Shown here in pieces: positions 42,976 to 52,298 of a DNA stretch of 64,000 nt; position 1 is the stretch's first letter, and each line of letters starts with the position of its first letter. The translations under genes were made by a program, and so were the position numbers. This DNA comes from SAR324 cluster bacterium. Lineage in GTDB: Bacteria; SAR324; XYD2-FULL-50-16. Where the stretch lies: contig JANQGX010000027.1 in NCBI GenBank assembly GCA_028282885.1, forward strand, positions 62,001 to 126,000, read 5' to 3'. The notes beneath the pieces are model-generated. The model was not told where the DNA came from. It worked only from the letters and a program-made list of their open reading frames with translations, and searched no databases.

Positions 42976-44394
42976 TTAATACGAATCCGGATTAAACAGT
43001 ATTGTGAAATTGGTGCCATCCGTTACGTCAAGTTCGATTGACCCACCAAGCTGATTTTCAACTAGGTTTGTGACAAGCTTTAATCCCAGGGTATTACAGT
43101 TTCTCCAATCATATTCTTCTTGTATGCCGACACCATTGTCTTTCACGACTAGTTCAAGTTGGTCGCCAACTTTCCTGGCTTTGAGAGCGATTTCACCACT
43201 CCGGTTATCAGGAAAAGCGTATTTGAGAGCGTTTGAAATGAGTTCGTTGACAATCAGACCTAAAGGGGAAGCTTTTTCAATATGAATTTTGATGCTATCC
43301 ACATTGGTCACCAATTTTATTTTTCCGGGGTTAACCGTGTATGTCTGAATCAGTGTGTTTGTCATTTTAGACAGGTAGTCACTTAAGTTGATATCTGCCA
43401 GATTTTTAGAATTGTAGAGAGTCTCATGCACGGTAGACATGGCGTAAACCCTTCCCTGGCTCTCTTTTAATGCGTCCTTAACCTGTTCATCTGTTGCGGA
43501 GTTTTCATGAAGTTTCAAAAGACTGGAGATCACGTTCATATTGTTTTTCACCCGGTGGTGTATCTCCTGGAGCAGGGTTTCTTTCTCTTTTAAGGAGACT
43601 TTCAACTGTTCTTCTATCTGTTTTCTCATAATGACTTCTTGATTAAGTTCATCTCTTGAGACGGTTATGTTTGACAAATTCGAAGTCATCGAGTTCAACA
43701 TTTGGCCAAGTTTTCCGATTTCATTACTGGATTTTACTTCTACTTGGTGGCCCAGATTGCCTTGACCAATGATTTCTGCACCTTTGTGAAGCTGTTCGAT
43801 GGGTTTAACCAGAATTTTTCTGATGAAAACAAAAAGATAGAGTGTCAGTAGCAGAATGGCGGGAACAGTGATACTCACAGCGATCGTTATTGATCGGGAG
43901 GCCTGAGCGAGTTTGTCGCTGTATATATGCTTCAGTTGCGATGCCATGGAAAGGATAACCTGGGATTTTAAAATCAACTGGATACTCAATCGATCATTGA
44001 ATTCTCTGTTCCATCCTTTTCTTGTTTTTTCCCTTGGGCCGGACTCTTTCTCACCAGCCAACAGGGAAAAAACTTTAAGCATGCTCTGATGATTTTTGTA
44101 GATCTTGTTTAGTTGAAGATTTGTCTCAATCGGGATTTCAGTGGGTTGAAGAAGTTTATGCAAAGCACTGTGATTGATGTACCACTGCTCTTTTGCCCTT
44201 TCACTCCTGTTCAAAAGATAGTCATAGGTAATCAGATTCAGTTCAAAAGAGCGGGATACAACCTGATCAATCAGCCGATTATGCCTGATGGTTCTGTTCA
44301 CTTCATTCAACAATCTCCAGTTAATCATGCCGAATGTCACCATGAGTAATACTACCAGGACAAAATGAATGAGAATTGCGGTTTTGATTTTCAT
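42976..44394 (-). CDS. Sensor histidine kinase (HisKA_2/HWE-like) with HAMP domain
   Basis: The 472-residue membrane kinase has TM1 (about 5-24), a mostly helical periplasmic region of about 140 residues, and TM2 (about 168-190, VPAILLLTLYLFVFI). A HAMP domain (IEQLHKGAEIIGQGNLGHQVEV) and a HisKA_2 dimerisation domain follow, with phospho-acceptor in LQEIHHRVKNNMNVISSLL. The ATPase domain has N-box NELISNALKYAF and G-box VKDNGVGI. No response regulator is adjacent. Seven nt upstream lies a lipoprotein binding protein (44401), then a second binding protein (45521), which are likely its ligand-sensing partners. Confidence 0.88.
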   Translation of the reverse strand: MKIKTAILIHFVLVVLLMVTFGMINWRLLNEVNRTIRHNRLIDQVVSRSFELNLITYDYLLNRSERAKEQWYINHSALHKLLQPTEIPIETNLQLNKIYKNHQSMLKVFSLLAGEKESGPREKTRKGWNREFNDRLSIQLILKSQVILSMASQLKHIYSDKLAQASRSITIAVSITVPAILLLTLYLFVFIRKILVKPIEQLHKGAEIIGQGNLGHQVEVKSSNEIGKLGQMLNSMTSNLSNITVSRDELNQEVIMRKQIEEQLKVSLKEKETLLQEIHHRVKNNMNVISSLLKLHENSATDEQVKDALKESQGRVYAMSTVHETLYNSKNLADINLSDYLSKMTNTLIQTYTVNPGKIKLVTNVDSIKIHIEKASPLGLIVNELISNALKYAFPDNRSGEIALKARKVGDQLELVVKDNGVGIQEEYDWRNCNTLGLKLVTNLVENQLGGSIELDVTDGTNFTILFNPDSY

Positions 44395-44400
44395 GATGAA

Positions 44401-45444
44401 TTAATTGACATTTATGGTGACTTTTTCCGGATGCACTTTCATCAGGGCTTTGGTAAAAATCCTTTGATGAAAATCCGGAATTTCCCTACGGGGAATGTAG
44501 TTGTTTTTCATTGCCCAAAGGGCTTGCTCCTGCATTGAAATAAGAAGCGATTGAGTTAGGATGATGTCGTAAGTGGAATTATCAAGAAAACTGCGAATGG
44601 CCCTTTCGCTTATGGAGAACTTATTTTGTAGAAGTTCAACCGTATTTTCGGGATTGGTGTTCAAGGTTTTACTCGCTTTAGACAAAGCACGCAGGATTTT
44701 TTCGATTTTCTGTTGGTTGTGAGAGAGGAAGTTCTTTTTAGCGAAAAGGTTGAACATCTTAAAATAAAGGCCGGGTTCCTCAAAAACCAGGGCATCCTCA
44801 CCAAGTTTTTCCTTTGCCATTTGAACAAAAGGTTCAAACAAGACAGCACTGACCAACTCGCCTTTATGAAGTTTTTCCACGATGTTTTTTGGGGAATCGT
44901 GAACGATTGTTACCTGATCATAACTGAAACCATGTCGAAGCAGGAATAGGTGTAAAAAGAAATGGGCTGACTGCCCTTTTTGGGTCGAACCGATTGTTCT
45001 GCCCCGCAATTGAGCTGGTGAGACGATACCGGCGCTTTTTCGCACGATGACCTTGGGGTCGTTATCTGATGTCCAAATAGTTGCGAAGATCTGAAAGTCA
45101 TCCTTTTCAAGGCTTTTAAATGCCAACGGGGTTTCAGCAGCTCCTGATATGTGAATCTTATCGTCCAATACTGCGTCCAATGCGGCTGCACCTGTAGGAT
45201 ATAACTGGAACTGAATATCCAGCCCTTCCTCTTCAAAATACCCACGCTCTTCTGCAATAAACCACGCAGCGGCGTTTACGGATAAAGCCCTTCCCACAAT
45301 AACCGGCTGAGCCTGGCTTTTTTCCTTCATTATTTCATTTTTCGGGCGATCACAACCGAAAAAACCAAGCAGAAACATCAATACCAGATTCCGAAGCAGT
45401 GCTCTTCTCAGAAAAAAACCTGAGTTGTCCATCTTATTTTTCAT
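44401..45444 (-). CDS. Lipoprotein SsuA/NMT1-like substrate-binding protein
   Basis: The 347-residue protein has a lipobox ending LGFFGC (Cys31), so it is tethered to the membrane, and the NMT1/SsuA fold: VGRALSVNAAAWFIAEERGYFEEEGLDIQFQLYPTGAAALDAVLD (read in parts), then LRGRTIGSTQKGQSAHFFLH. The class binds sulfonates, nitrate, thiamine precursors or similar. No permease or ATPase is adjacent. It lies 7 nt before the histidine kinase, suggesting a sensory rather than transport role. Confidence 0.85.
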   Translation of the reverse strand: MKNKMDNSGFFLRRALLRNLVLMFLLGFFGCDRPKNEIMKEKSQAQPVIVGRALSVNAAAWFIAEERGYFEEEGLDIQFQLYPTGAAALDAVLDDKIHISGAAETPLAFKSLEKDDFQIFATIWTSDNDPKVIVRKSAGIVSPAQLRGRTIGSTQKGQSAHFFLHLFLLRHGFSYDQVTIVHDSPKNIVEKLHKGELVSAVLFEPFVQMAKEKLGEDALVFEEPGLYFKMFNLFAKKNFLSHNQQKIEKILRALSKASKTLNTNPENTVELLQNKFSISERAIRSFLDNSTYDIILTQSLLISMQEQALWAMKNNYIPRREIPDFHQRIFTKALMKVHPEKVTINVN

Positions 45445-45520
45445 TGTAAATCCTCATTTTCGAATTTATCTGGCATTGATTTCGAATCGGAGAATTTTCT
45501 TTTTGGTTTCATGAATAAAA

Positions 45521-46561
45521 TTACTGTGTTTGAAGATTCATCCCTTCTTGCGTCACATGTAACAGTGCATTTGGATAAATGTGATCCAGATAATTCGTCG
45601 ATACGCTTTTTTGAGACTTGTTGGAATTTGCCAACCATCGTGATTGGTCTTCCAAAGAAAGAATAAGTGCCTGATCCAATGACAGGCTGAAATCGTAATA
45701 CGCACTTTGTTCCAGCAACTCCCTTTCATCCACATCCATATACTTCGCTGCAATCTTTTTGGCCTTTTGCGGATGCTTGTTTATGTAGTCTGAAGCTTTC
45801 TTGAGCGCGATGACCAGTTTTTGTATGGTTTCCGGTCTTTCAGTTATAAGTCGGCTGCTGGTGGTTGCCAAAAAGTAAGGAGTATATAAGCCCTCGGTAT
45901 CGAAGACGACGACTCGATCTTCCAATTGGTTTATCAGTCGAGTCTTTTGTGGATTCCAGGTAATTACGGCATCAACCGTTCCTGATGAGAGCATTGTAAC
46001 CATTTGCGATGGTTTTACATCAACAACGGAAAGACTTGACGGATCGATCTGATGAAACAAGCAAAACAGATTGAAGAAGTATTCTCCGTTGGAGCCTTTG
46101 GTTATTCCGATTTTTTTGTGGGCAAGGTCCGTTGGCAAAGATATTCCCCGGTCCTTGCGTGCTATAGCTGCCAAATGTTTGTTAGCTGTAATCGTTACCG
46201 TGATTGCTTTTAGATCTGCCCCTTTCAGGATCATCCGTGCAAAGGGAGTTTCGGTGCTCAGGCCTATGTCCGCTTTATTATCATTAACGGCAGACAATGT
46301 TTCCATTCCATTTGAAAAAGAGAGATCAAAGTTCAGTTCAAGTTGCTGTTCTTCAAAATAACCTAAATCGCAGGCAATATAAAAAGTAAATCCTGTGAAA
46401 GAATGTTGTATCAGGGAGACAGAAATACGCTCCATTGGTTTTATTTCTTTGATCCCTGCCGAAGTTAACATCCGATAGCCAACAATTCCTGAAATTGCCG
46501 CCAAAAGAATAATGAAAATAAGCAAATAGATTTTAGATCGTCCTGATATCCACTTTTCCAT
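45521..46561 (-). CDS. Membrane-anchored SsuA/NMT1-like substrate-binding protein
   Basis: The 346-residue protein has one N-terminal span (about 10-28, LLIFIILLAAISGIVGY) without a lipobox. The NMT1-like ligand domain follows: FTFYIACDLGYFEEQQLELNFDLSFSNGMETLSAVNDNKADIGL (read in parts), then LAHKKIGITKGSNGEYFFN. It is a diverged paralogue of 44401-45444 and first gene of a three-gene minus-strand unit with that protein and the histidine kinase. Its anchor would place the sensor domain next to the kinase periplasmic domain. Confidence 0.82.
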   Translation of the reverse strand: MEKWISGRSKIYLLIFIILLAAISGIVGYRMLTSAGIKEIKPMERISVSLIQHSFTGFTFYIACDLGYFEEQQLELNFDLSFSNGMETLSAVNDNKADIGLSTETPFARMILKGADLKAITVTITANKHLAAIARKDRGISLPTDLAHKKIGITKGSNGEYFFNLFCLFHQIDPSSLSVVDVKPSQMVTMLSSGTVDAVITWNPQKTRLINQLEDRVVVFDTEGLYTPYFLATTSSRLITERPETIQKLVIALKKASDYINKHPQKAKKIAAKYMDVDERELLEQSAYYDFSLSLDQALILSLEDQSRWLANSNKSQKSVSTNYLDHIYPNALLHVTQEGMNLQTQ

Positions 46562-47452
46562 TGTTTTTATCTATCTTGGTCCCGCCAAGGCGGAGCATGT
46601 CATTAAACTCTAATTATTAAGCATTTGGTGAACGCTAACACTAAATCGATGAAAGTATAACAGAATTCTATCCTGAAATAAAGAAAGTTCAGAATAATGA
46701 CCTACTTCTCCGGATCGAACCAGTTTGTTTTCAGCGTATTTGACTGCAACGAGTTCAGCAAAAGGTCCCCAACGCGTGAATCCCGGGCGGAATTTCCTGT
46801 TACAGGCCTGATAGTTTCCGGATTACCATTCTTCTTTGGAGTGTGGTTTGTTTTTAATGCGGATGGGATTGTCACTCTGAAAAATCTATGAAAGCGGTTA
46901 TACCTGGAAGTATGAGCAAGTATATCTTTTAGATCGTTTGCTGTTAACTAGCTATTACTCTCTTTTCAACTGTCTCATACGCTACAGCTTTCAAGAGTGA
47001 TATGAACTGTCCAAGACATATTCATTACACTTCTCTGAACAGTCAATCTTCAGCAAATGACCCCCGGGAAAAGATACCAAGCCAGTAAGGAGAATAACTG
47101 ACTAGATGAATGGCCGGCTCCCTTTTCCCGGGGAGGAGATTAACTAAACAGGTATTGGGATGGGGCGAAACTGGCTGTTTTGCCCCAACGGCAGACCCTG
47201 GTAAATAACCGGAAGATTTTACTCCAGGCGGAGAGGCGGTCGTTGATGAGTTCTCCAGGGTTTTTGTACTTGCAGTTGGGATTCAATCGATTTGCCATTT
47301 TGAAACTGATTTCCCAATCGGATCTGCAGTCACCGACCTGTATCGCCTTTGCTTGGCACTAACCAGACTCCCGGAACGGTGAAACCGCTTCCCAACCGCA
47401 TAACGATCAATCACAATTGACTATCTTGTGGGACCGTAAAATTCCGTAACCT
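46562..47452. other. Long intergenic region with inverted repeats
   Basis: About 890 bases without a supported gene; a 64-codon frame (46697-46891) has no ribosome-binding site. It holds a 12-bp inverted repeat CCCCGGGAAAAG (47062-47073) / CTTTTCCCGGGG (47122-47133), and a hairpin TGGGGCgAAA (47161-47170) / TTTtGCCCCA (47178-47187). The region may be the decayed remains of a gene or element. Confidence 0.45.
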
Positions 47453-48229
47453 TCAGTTCAAAGCGCTCTTTATTCCGGTTACCGATGCGATATTTTCGGA
47501 AATGGTTTCTGAGCTTAAGGCCAGTTCCTTCAGAATGACAGCCCTGTTCTCTTTGATTCGATCTTCAGGACCAACTATTACCAATGCTACAGGACATGAA
47601 TAATGACGGATGGGTACGGCAACTCCGGCACCGCCTTCTATGGTCTCTCCAAATGAAATGGCAAAACCCTGGGATCTGATATCTTCAAGATCTTTTAACA
47701 GCTTCTTTTTGTCGCCTAAGGTATTTGGCCCTACCTTAACCAAATCAAGGCGAGCAAGAAGCATATTAAGCTCTGCCCTATTCATCTCGGCAAGCAGGAT
47801 CTTTGCTCCCGCGCCCGCATGAACCGGAGAGGTTTCAATGTTTTCCGGGAAGTACCGAATGCTTTGATTACCTTCAACCTTCTCAAGAATCAGACGCTGA
47901 CCGCCTCTTCGAATTTGCAGAACCACAGTCTCCCCAAACTTATCCCTGAGTCGCTCCATTTCACCCACGGCCAATTGTCCCAAAATCCGATGAACCATCA
48001 GGGGATTCTGAGCCAGTGACTGAATGAGAGGCCCCAGGTAGTATTTCCGGGTTGCTGTGTCCTGGGAAACCAAGCCTTTACTCTCTAACGTCTTCATTAT
48101 CCTGTGAACGGTTGCTTTGTTCACATCGAGACGCCTGGAAATCTCCGTCATTTTCTCAACCCCACTGGACAACAGCTTTAACACCTCTGCAGCCCTCGCA
48201 ATGGAATTGATTTCGGTTGATGCTTTCAT
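47453..48229 (-). CDS. IclR-family transcriptional regulator
   Basis: The 258-residue protein has an N-terminal winged helix (SIARAAEVLKLLSSGVEKMTEISRRLDVNKATVHRIMKTLESKGLV, read in parts) and a C-terminal GAF-like effector domain (VHAGAGAKILLAEM, then GFAISFGETIEGGAGVAVPI). IclR regulators usually repress or activate a catabolic operon next to them. A strong dyad lies 20 nt before its start (48249-48287), suggesting autoregulation. It is on the same strand as, and downstream of, the B12 mutase fusion, with the 33-bp inverted repeat between them. Confidence 0.92.
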   Translation of the reverse strand: MKASTEINSIARAAEVLKLLSSGVEKMTEISRRLDVNKATVHRIMKTLESKGLVSQDTATRKYYLGPLIQSLAQNPLMVHRILGQLAVGEMERLRDKFGETVVLQIRRGGQRLILEKVEGNQSIRYFPENIETSPVHAGAGAKILLAEMNRAELNMLLARLDLVKVGPNTLGDKKKLLKDLEDIRSQGFAISFGETIEGGAGVAVPIRHYSCPVALVIVGPEDRIKENRAVILKELALSSETISENIASVTGIKSALN

Positions 48230-48248
48230 CTAGTCCATGTTCTCATAT

Positions 48249-48287
48249 TGTTTATAATAATGAAACCGAAATTACATTATAAACAAC
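48249..48287. promoter_or_regulatory. Candidate IclR operator
   Basis: An 11-bp perfect inverted repeat, TTGTTTATAAT (48249-48259) and ATTATAAACAA (48277-48287), is separated by 17 nt. It lies 20 nt before the IclR start. Its position and symmetry fit an autoregulatory operator of that protein. Confidence 0.6.
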
Positions 48288-48379
48288 TTTGTCTCTTGTC
48301 AAGACAAATTTTATTATCGAAGCTCTTTCCACCTCTTATGAAGAGTGACCTCCATCCAATACATTGAAATGTCAAAAGT

Positions 48380-48449
48380 AAAACAGGGGACGTAGTTGAA
48401 ATATTTCGATTTGATTAAATCGAAATATTTCAACTACGTCCCCTGTTTT
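48380..48449. repeat. Perfect 33-bp inverted repeat with 4-nt loop
   Basis: The left arm (48380-48412) and the right arm (48417-48449) are perfectly complementary over 33 bp, around the loop GATT. The ends contain AACAGGGGACGTAGTTG. Termini of this kind recur in environmental proteobacterial genomes as repeated palindromes, by my memory. It lies 50 nt after the stop of the B12 fusion gene. It could act as a terminator-like structure or be a mobile palindromic unit. Confidence 0.9.
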
Positions 48450-48498
48450 GTAGGAACCAAAGCTGCATCTGTCGGATAACGCAGCTCTGATTGAGGGG

Positions 48499-51400
48499 TT
48501 AGTTGACGGCAAGAGGCTTGATATACTTTTTGATGATTTTTAAAGCTCTTTCCGGATCCAGTCGTCCATAGAGACCTCCAAGTATGGAGATCAGATACTG
48601 GGCATCCAGAATCACGGTTCCGTTTGGCCTTAAGACTTCCTCCTCTTCGGATGTGTACTGCGTACCGGAGGCGATCAGTTTCAACTCCTCACGGTGTTTG
48701 TCGAGACCTTCCAGACACTTGTGGTAGATGGTTCCGCCAATCAGGAGGGTTGTGCAGTCATTGGTGAAGAAATTGACGCCGTACTGCAGAAAGTAGGTGT
48801 CGGTTTCATTGACATAGCCAACGTTATTTGCGGTCGCCACTTTCATGATCTCTTTGGCCAAAAACGAGTAGACCGCCACCCATTCCTGTTCCTGAGGCAT
48901 GGCGTGTGGATTGGCGTGGATCCATCTGAACATGGCCTCAAGATCGATTTTCCATTCGCCGTCATTCTGATAGGCAAACTGGTTAAAGGGGTCCGCTCCC
49001 GGTTTAAAGTCGGGAAACTCCCCGGCAAAAAACCGGTTCAGCTCCCTGTTCATGCTTCCGTCTTTGAATCGTTCCAGATCCATCAGGTTTTCCGCATTGT
49101 AGCTCAAACCGTATTTCCCTTCCACCCGGCGATAAGCCAGGGGTGCGTTGGGGGTTTTGAGAATGGTTCTTTTTACTTTGCGGGTGGCATTTTCACCCGG
49201 GAAAATATAGAGAGGATTGTCCACCACATTGGCATAGAAATCCGTGGTGCAGCCTCCAATATCGAGAGCCATAATATTGCCGATTCCTTTTTCGGTTCCG
49301 AATCCCTTTGCCAGCAGGTTTATCCCCAGAAAGGCGGCTCTCGGGGTTGGCAGAAAGGGGGCGCTCATGTATTTCTCCACCACGTCAAAGCCTTTTCCAC
49401 GGATGATAATCGTCTGAAAGAGGGTTCTGATCGTCTCGTTGACCGCTTCGATATCGAAGGAATTAACATCCGGCATCACATTTTCCGTGAGATGAATATC
49501 AACCCCGCGCTTTTTGAAGATCGATTCGATTTCCGGGGCGATGTCGGTATTCCCGGCATAGATGATCGGCACTCCGTATAGGGCATACGTGGCATATTGG
49601 GAGCTTTCCGCTAGCAGTTCCGCGTTGTGAAGCTGGGTTTCGGTATCACCTCCCTCATTGGTTCCACCGGTAAGCAGAACGATTTCGGGCTGGTCGACTT
49701 CAAAGATGGCGCGGGCCTGCTCGGCGCTGAGTTTTCCCTCGTAACTGTTGAGTAGTTTGGCGCCTGCTGTCAGGGAAGCGAGCTCTGCGGCAAAACCACT
49801 CTCCTCTTTGACCAGTGAGACAGTAACCATCTTCAGACCCCCTTTGGCGCTACTGCAGGGCAGTTTGATATCGAACTCCTCCATTTTTCTGTCCAGGGGA
49901 ACCCAATCTCCGCTGGCTTTGCACTCATCCAATACACCCAAACCATTGGCCAGACCTTCGCGGATATCATCCACCGTAGTGGGAATGTATTTCAGGTCGA
50001 ACTGGTCCGTTGCGGTATCCAGAATTCCGACCTTGGTGAAGGTACTCCCAAAATCCACCATTAACACCTTTTTATTTTCAAAATCCGTAAGTCCCAATTG
50101 CTCCCGGAATTCGTTGACCACCTGCTCGGTATCTTCCGCTGTTTCGGTAATGGAGGATTCATCGTCGGCGAAACTGACATCCTTCAGGAAGAACCAGGGG
50201 GCCCTTTCACGTACCATGTCGACCCGCTCGATTTCATCCTTGACTTTCTTACCGTTGAATTCGTCGATGCGGCAGGTGCCATTGACAATCTTGGTTCTGC
50301 ATTTTCCGGTCAACTCATATCGCTTGTCCAATACGGTGATTTGAGGTGCCTGAAACAGTCCGGTTTGCAGAGCCAGATCCAGTGTATCAGCACTGATCAG
50401 ACCGCATTGCCCCGTAAGGTAATTTTTCTCATCGATCAGGTCGAGCATCATGGTTTCATAGTTTTTCTTCTGATCGGCGGCATTCTCCCGATTTAAAGCA
50501 GCCTCCGGTGGAACGGCACAGTCGAAGAAGTTATCCGGATTAATCTCGCCTTCATATCCTCCCATCATTGCCAGATGAAGAAGGTTATACATGATTCCCT
50601 TTTTCAATTCCTCTTTCCTTTCGATCAGCCTGGGGTCGGAAAAGGGATCGGGCAGGTCGCCATGATAAAAGTCCTTGAAAACCTGTTTGACGATATCGCA
50701 GCTCTCGATCACATCCTCAGCCTTTGCTTCGTGGTGTGATTCCGGGAAGCTGACAACATGAACGATTTCCGGTTCCATATACATCTGCCACATGGTAGAT
50801 GCAGCCAGATGACCTTTTGCCATATCAAGGTTTGGCGGAAAACTGGACAAACCGCCTCGCGTCTCCTTGATGATTCTGAAGTCAAAATGTCGGGTAAGCG
50901 GTTCCAGCAGTTCATGGGCCGCCTTCATTTTTGCCAGATCATAGAGTGGAGCAATTTCCGGCGGCAGGTCGAACATCAATTGCATCACATAGTTTTTAAT
51001 CCCCAATTTCAGGGCGATGATTCCGATCACAACATGATCGAGCGCATACATGTCATCGGAGCAATTTCTTAACTGCCACTGGTGAGGATCATTGATCTCC
51101 AGGGGTTTGTTTTGATCGGCCCACCAGCGGATGACCTCAAAATGTTCGGAGATTCCTTCCCGGATGGCGATCGGACCGCGACCATCCAGTTTATTATAGA
51201 AAAAGATGGGAACGGCGGGAAACGGCATGTTAAAGGCTTCTTCAAAAAGCTTGGCCAGTTCCACCAGTTCGTCCGTACCGGAATAGATTCTAACGGTCGG
51301 GAAATTACCCCGCAGACTGGCCTGTTTCAGAATTCTAAGATCCTCTTTGGTACGAATGGGGGCGCCACCCTGGCCTTTCAGATACCTGTCGGGATCCTCT

Positions 51401-52161
51401 TCTCCACGCACGAATTTAGCCAGAAACGCCTGGGAAGGTTGATCGGGAGCCAGGGAGACGATCTCCACCGCTTCCGCATCGCTGATCTTCTCCACGTCCC
51501 TGACGGTATCCATGATATCTTCGGAAGCAATCCCGATATGCGCCCTGAGAATGGGGCGATTTTCCCTTTCCCGAACCTCGTCGATTCGCTTGATGAGGTC
51601 GTCAGACCAGGTCAGGTTTTCCGTACGTTTCAGCGGGATGTTCTGGGCGAAGTGCTCCAGCTCTTCCATGGTGACGTAATCATCCACAATCAGTTCAAAA
51701 AAGTCCTGGTAAATCGACTTGTCCTTATGCTCTTCGGCTATCTTATCCAGATCGTAGTTCCGATCTTCCGGGGGAGAAAATTTGTCATCCAGAATGGGCT
51801 GTCCTGTCATGGCGCGAACCAGGTTGGCGGCCGGTCGCAATCCTCCAAAGCTGTATCGGATACCGCTGGATTTGGGATCGAGTTTGAACTCATGTGCCAG
51901 TTCGATGAACTCACCAATGAGTTTATCGACATGAAGGTCGCCCAGTCGACTGGATACCCCTACAACCGAAGGCCTTGCCTCCCTGAGCTTGTTAACCACA
52001 TCGCGAATGGGAACCGCCGGTCCCAGTTTAACGGCCCTGTAACCGATATTCTTGTCTTCCATCCATTCGGCAAAGGTTTCAACTCCCAGTGAATGAACAC
52101 AATCGCCGATGGAGCCGACCATAACTCTTTTGCGGTTTTTAGAACTCTCTTGTGTACCCAT
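48499..52161 (-). CDS. Fusion protein: B12-binding domain, mutase-like middle domain and MutL/GlmL reactivase domain
   Basis: The 1220-residue protein has three parts. The N-terminus (about 10-140) is a B12-binding fold: RVMVGSIGDCVHSLGVETFAEWMED (read in parts), resembling the glutamate mutase small-subunit motif but with Val two before the His. The middle (about 180-690) has features I associate with a TIM-barrel mutase-type domain (FPAVPIFFYNKLDGRGPI, LEINDPHQWQLRNCSDDMYALDHV), but I cannot assign it firmly. The C-terminus (about 700-1220) is MutL/GlmL-like, an ASKHA ATPase: VLMVDFGSTFTKVGIL, VLLTGGTNEGGD, MALDIGGCTTDFY. It is probably an adenosylcobalamin mutase with built-in reactivase. 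ATG at 52161 has AAGGAG at 11 nt; a TTG at 52170 is too close. Upstream lies the opine-dehydrogenase-like gene. Confidence 0.75.
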   Translation of the reverse strand: MGTQESSKNRKRVMVGSIGDCVHSLGVETFAEWMEDKNIGYRAVKLGPAVPIRDVVNKLREARPSVVGVSSRLGDLHVDKLIGEFIELAHEFKLDPKSSGIRYSFGGLRPAANLVRAMTGQPILDDKFSPPEDRNYDLDKIAEEHKDKSIYQDFFELIVDDYVTMEELEHFAQNIPLKRTENLTWSDDLIKRIDEVRERENRPILRAHIGIASEDIMDTVRDVEKISDAEAVEIVSLAPDQPSQAFLAKFVRGEEDPDRYLKGQGGAPIRTKEDLRILKQASLRGNFPTVRIYSGTDELVELAKLFEEAFNMPFPAVPIFFYNKLDGRGPIAIREGISEHFEVIRWWADQNKPLEINDPHQWQLRNCSDDMYALDHVVIGIIALKLGIKNYVMQLMFDLPPEIAPLYDLAKMKAAHELLEPLTRHFDFRIIKETRGGLSSFPPNLDMAKGHLAASTMWQMYMEPEIVHVVSFPESHHEAKAEDVIESCDIVKQVFKDFYHGDLPDPFSDPRLIERKEELKKGIMYNLLHLAMMGGYEGEINPDNFFDCAVPPEAALNRENAADQKKNYETMMLDLIDEKNYLTGQCGLISADTLDLALQTGLFQAPQITVLDKRYELTGKCRTKIVNGTCRIDEFNGKKVKDEIERVDMVRERAPWFFLKDVSFADDESSITETAEDTEQVVNEFREQLGLTDFENKKVLMVDFGSTFTKVGILDTATDQFDLKYIPTTVDDIREGLANGLGVLDECKASGDWVPLDRKMEEFDIKLPCSSAKGGLKMVTVSLVKEESGFAAELASLTAGAKLLNSYEGKLSAEQARAIFEVDQPEIVLLTGGTNEGGDTETQLHNAELLAESSQYATYALYGVPIIYAGNTDIAPEIESIFKKRGVDIHLTENVMPDVNSFDIEAVNETIRTLFQTIIIRGKGFDVVEKYMSAPFLPTPRAAFLGINLLAKGFGTEKGIGNIMALDIGGCTTDFYANVVDNPLYIFPGENATRKVKRTILKTPNAPLAYRRVEGKYGLSYNAENLMDLERFKDGSMNRELNRFFAGEFPDFKPGADPFNQFAYQNDGEWKIDLEAMFRWIHANPHAMPQEQEWVAVYSFLAKEIMKVATANNVGYVNETDTYFLQYGVNFFTNDCTTLLIGGTIYHKCLEGLDKHREELKLIASGTQYTSEEEEVLRPNGTVILDAQYLISILGGLYGRLDPERALKIIKKYIKPLAVN

Positions 52162-52298
52162 ATTCTTCAAATCTCCTTAAATGGTGCCGGTCGCCCGGTC
52201 CAGGTTAGAAATTTATTGTTTACTCATTCCTGTCAGGCAAAGCCAGGAATTAATGTGATTGATTTACTCCTCTTTATTTAAAATCTTAGGTACCGTAG

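Noticed and set aside
52162..52298. Possible cobalamin riboswitch before the B12 fusion gene
   Set aside because: The region is too short and has no B12-box-like sequence that I can see.
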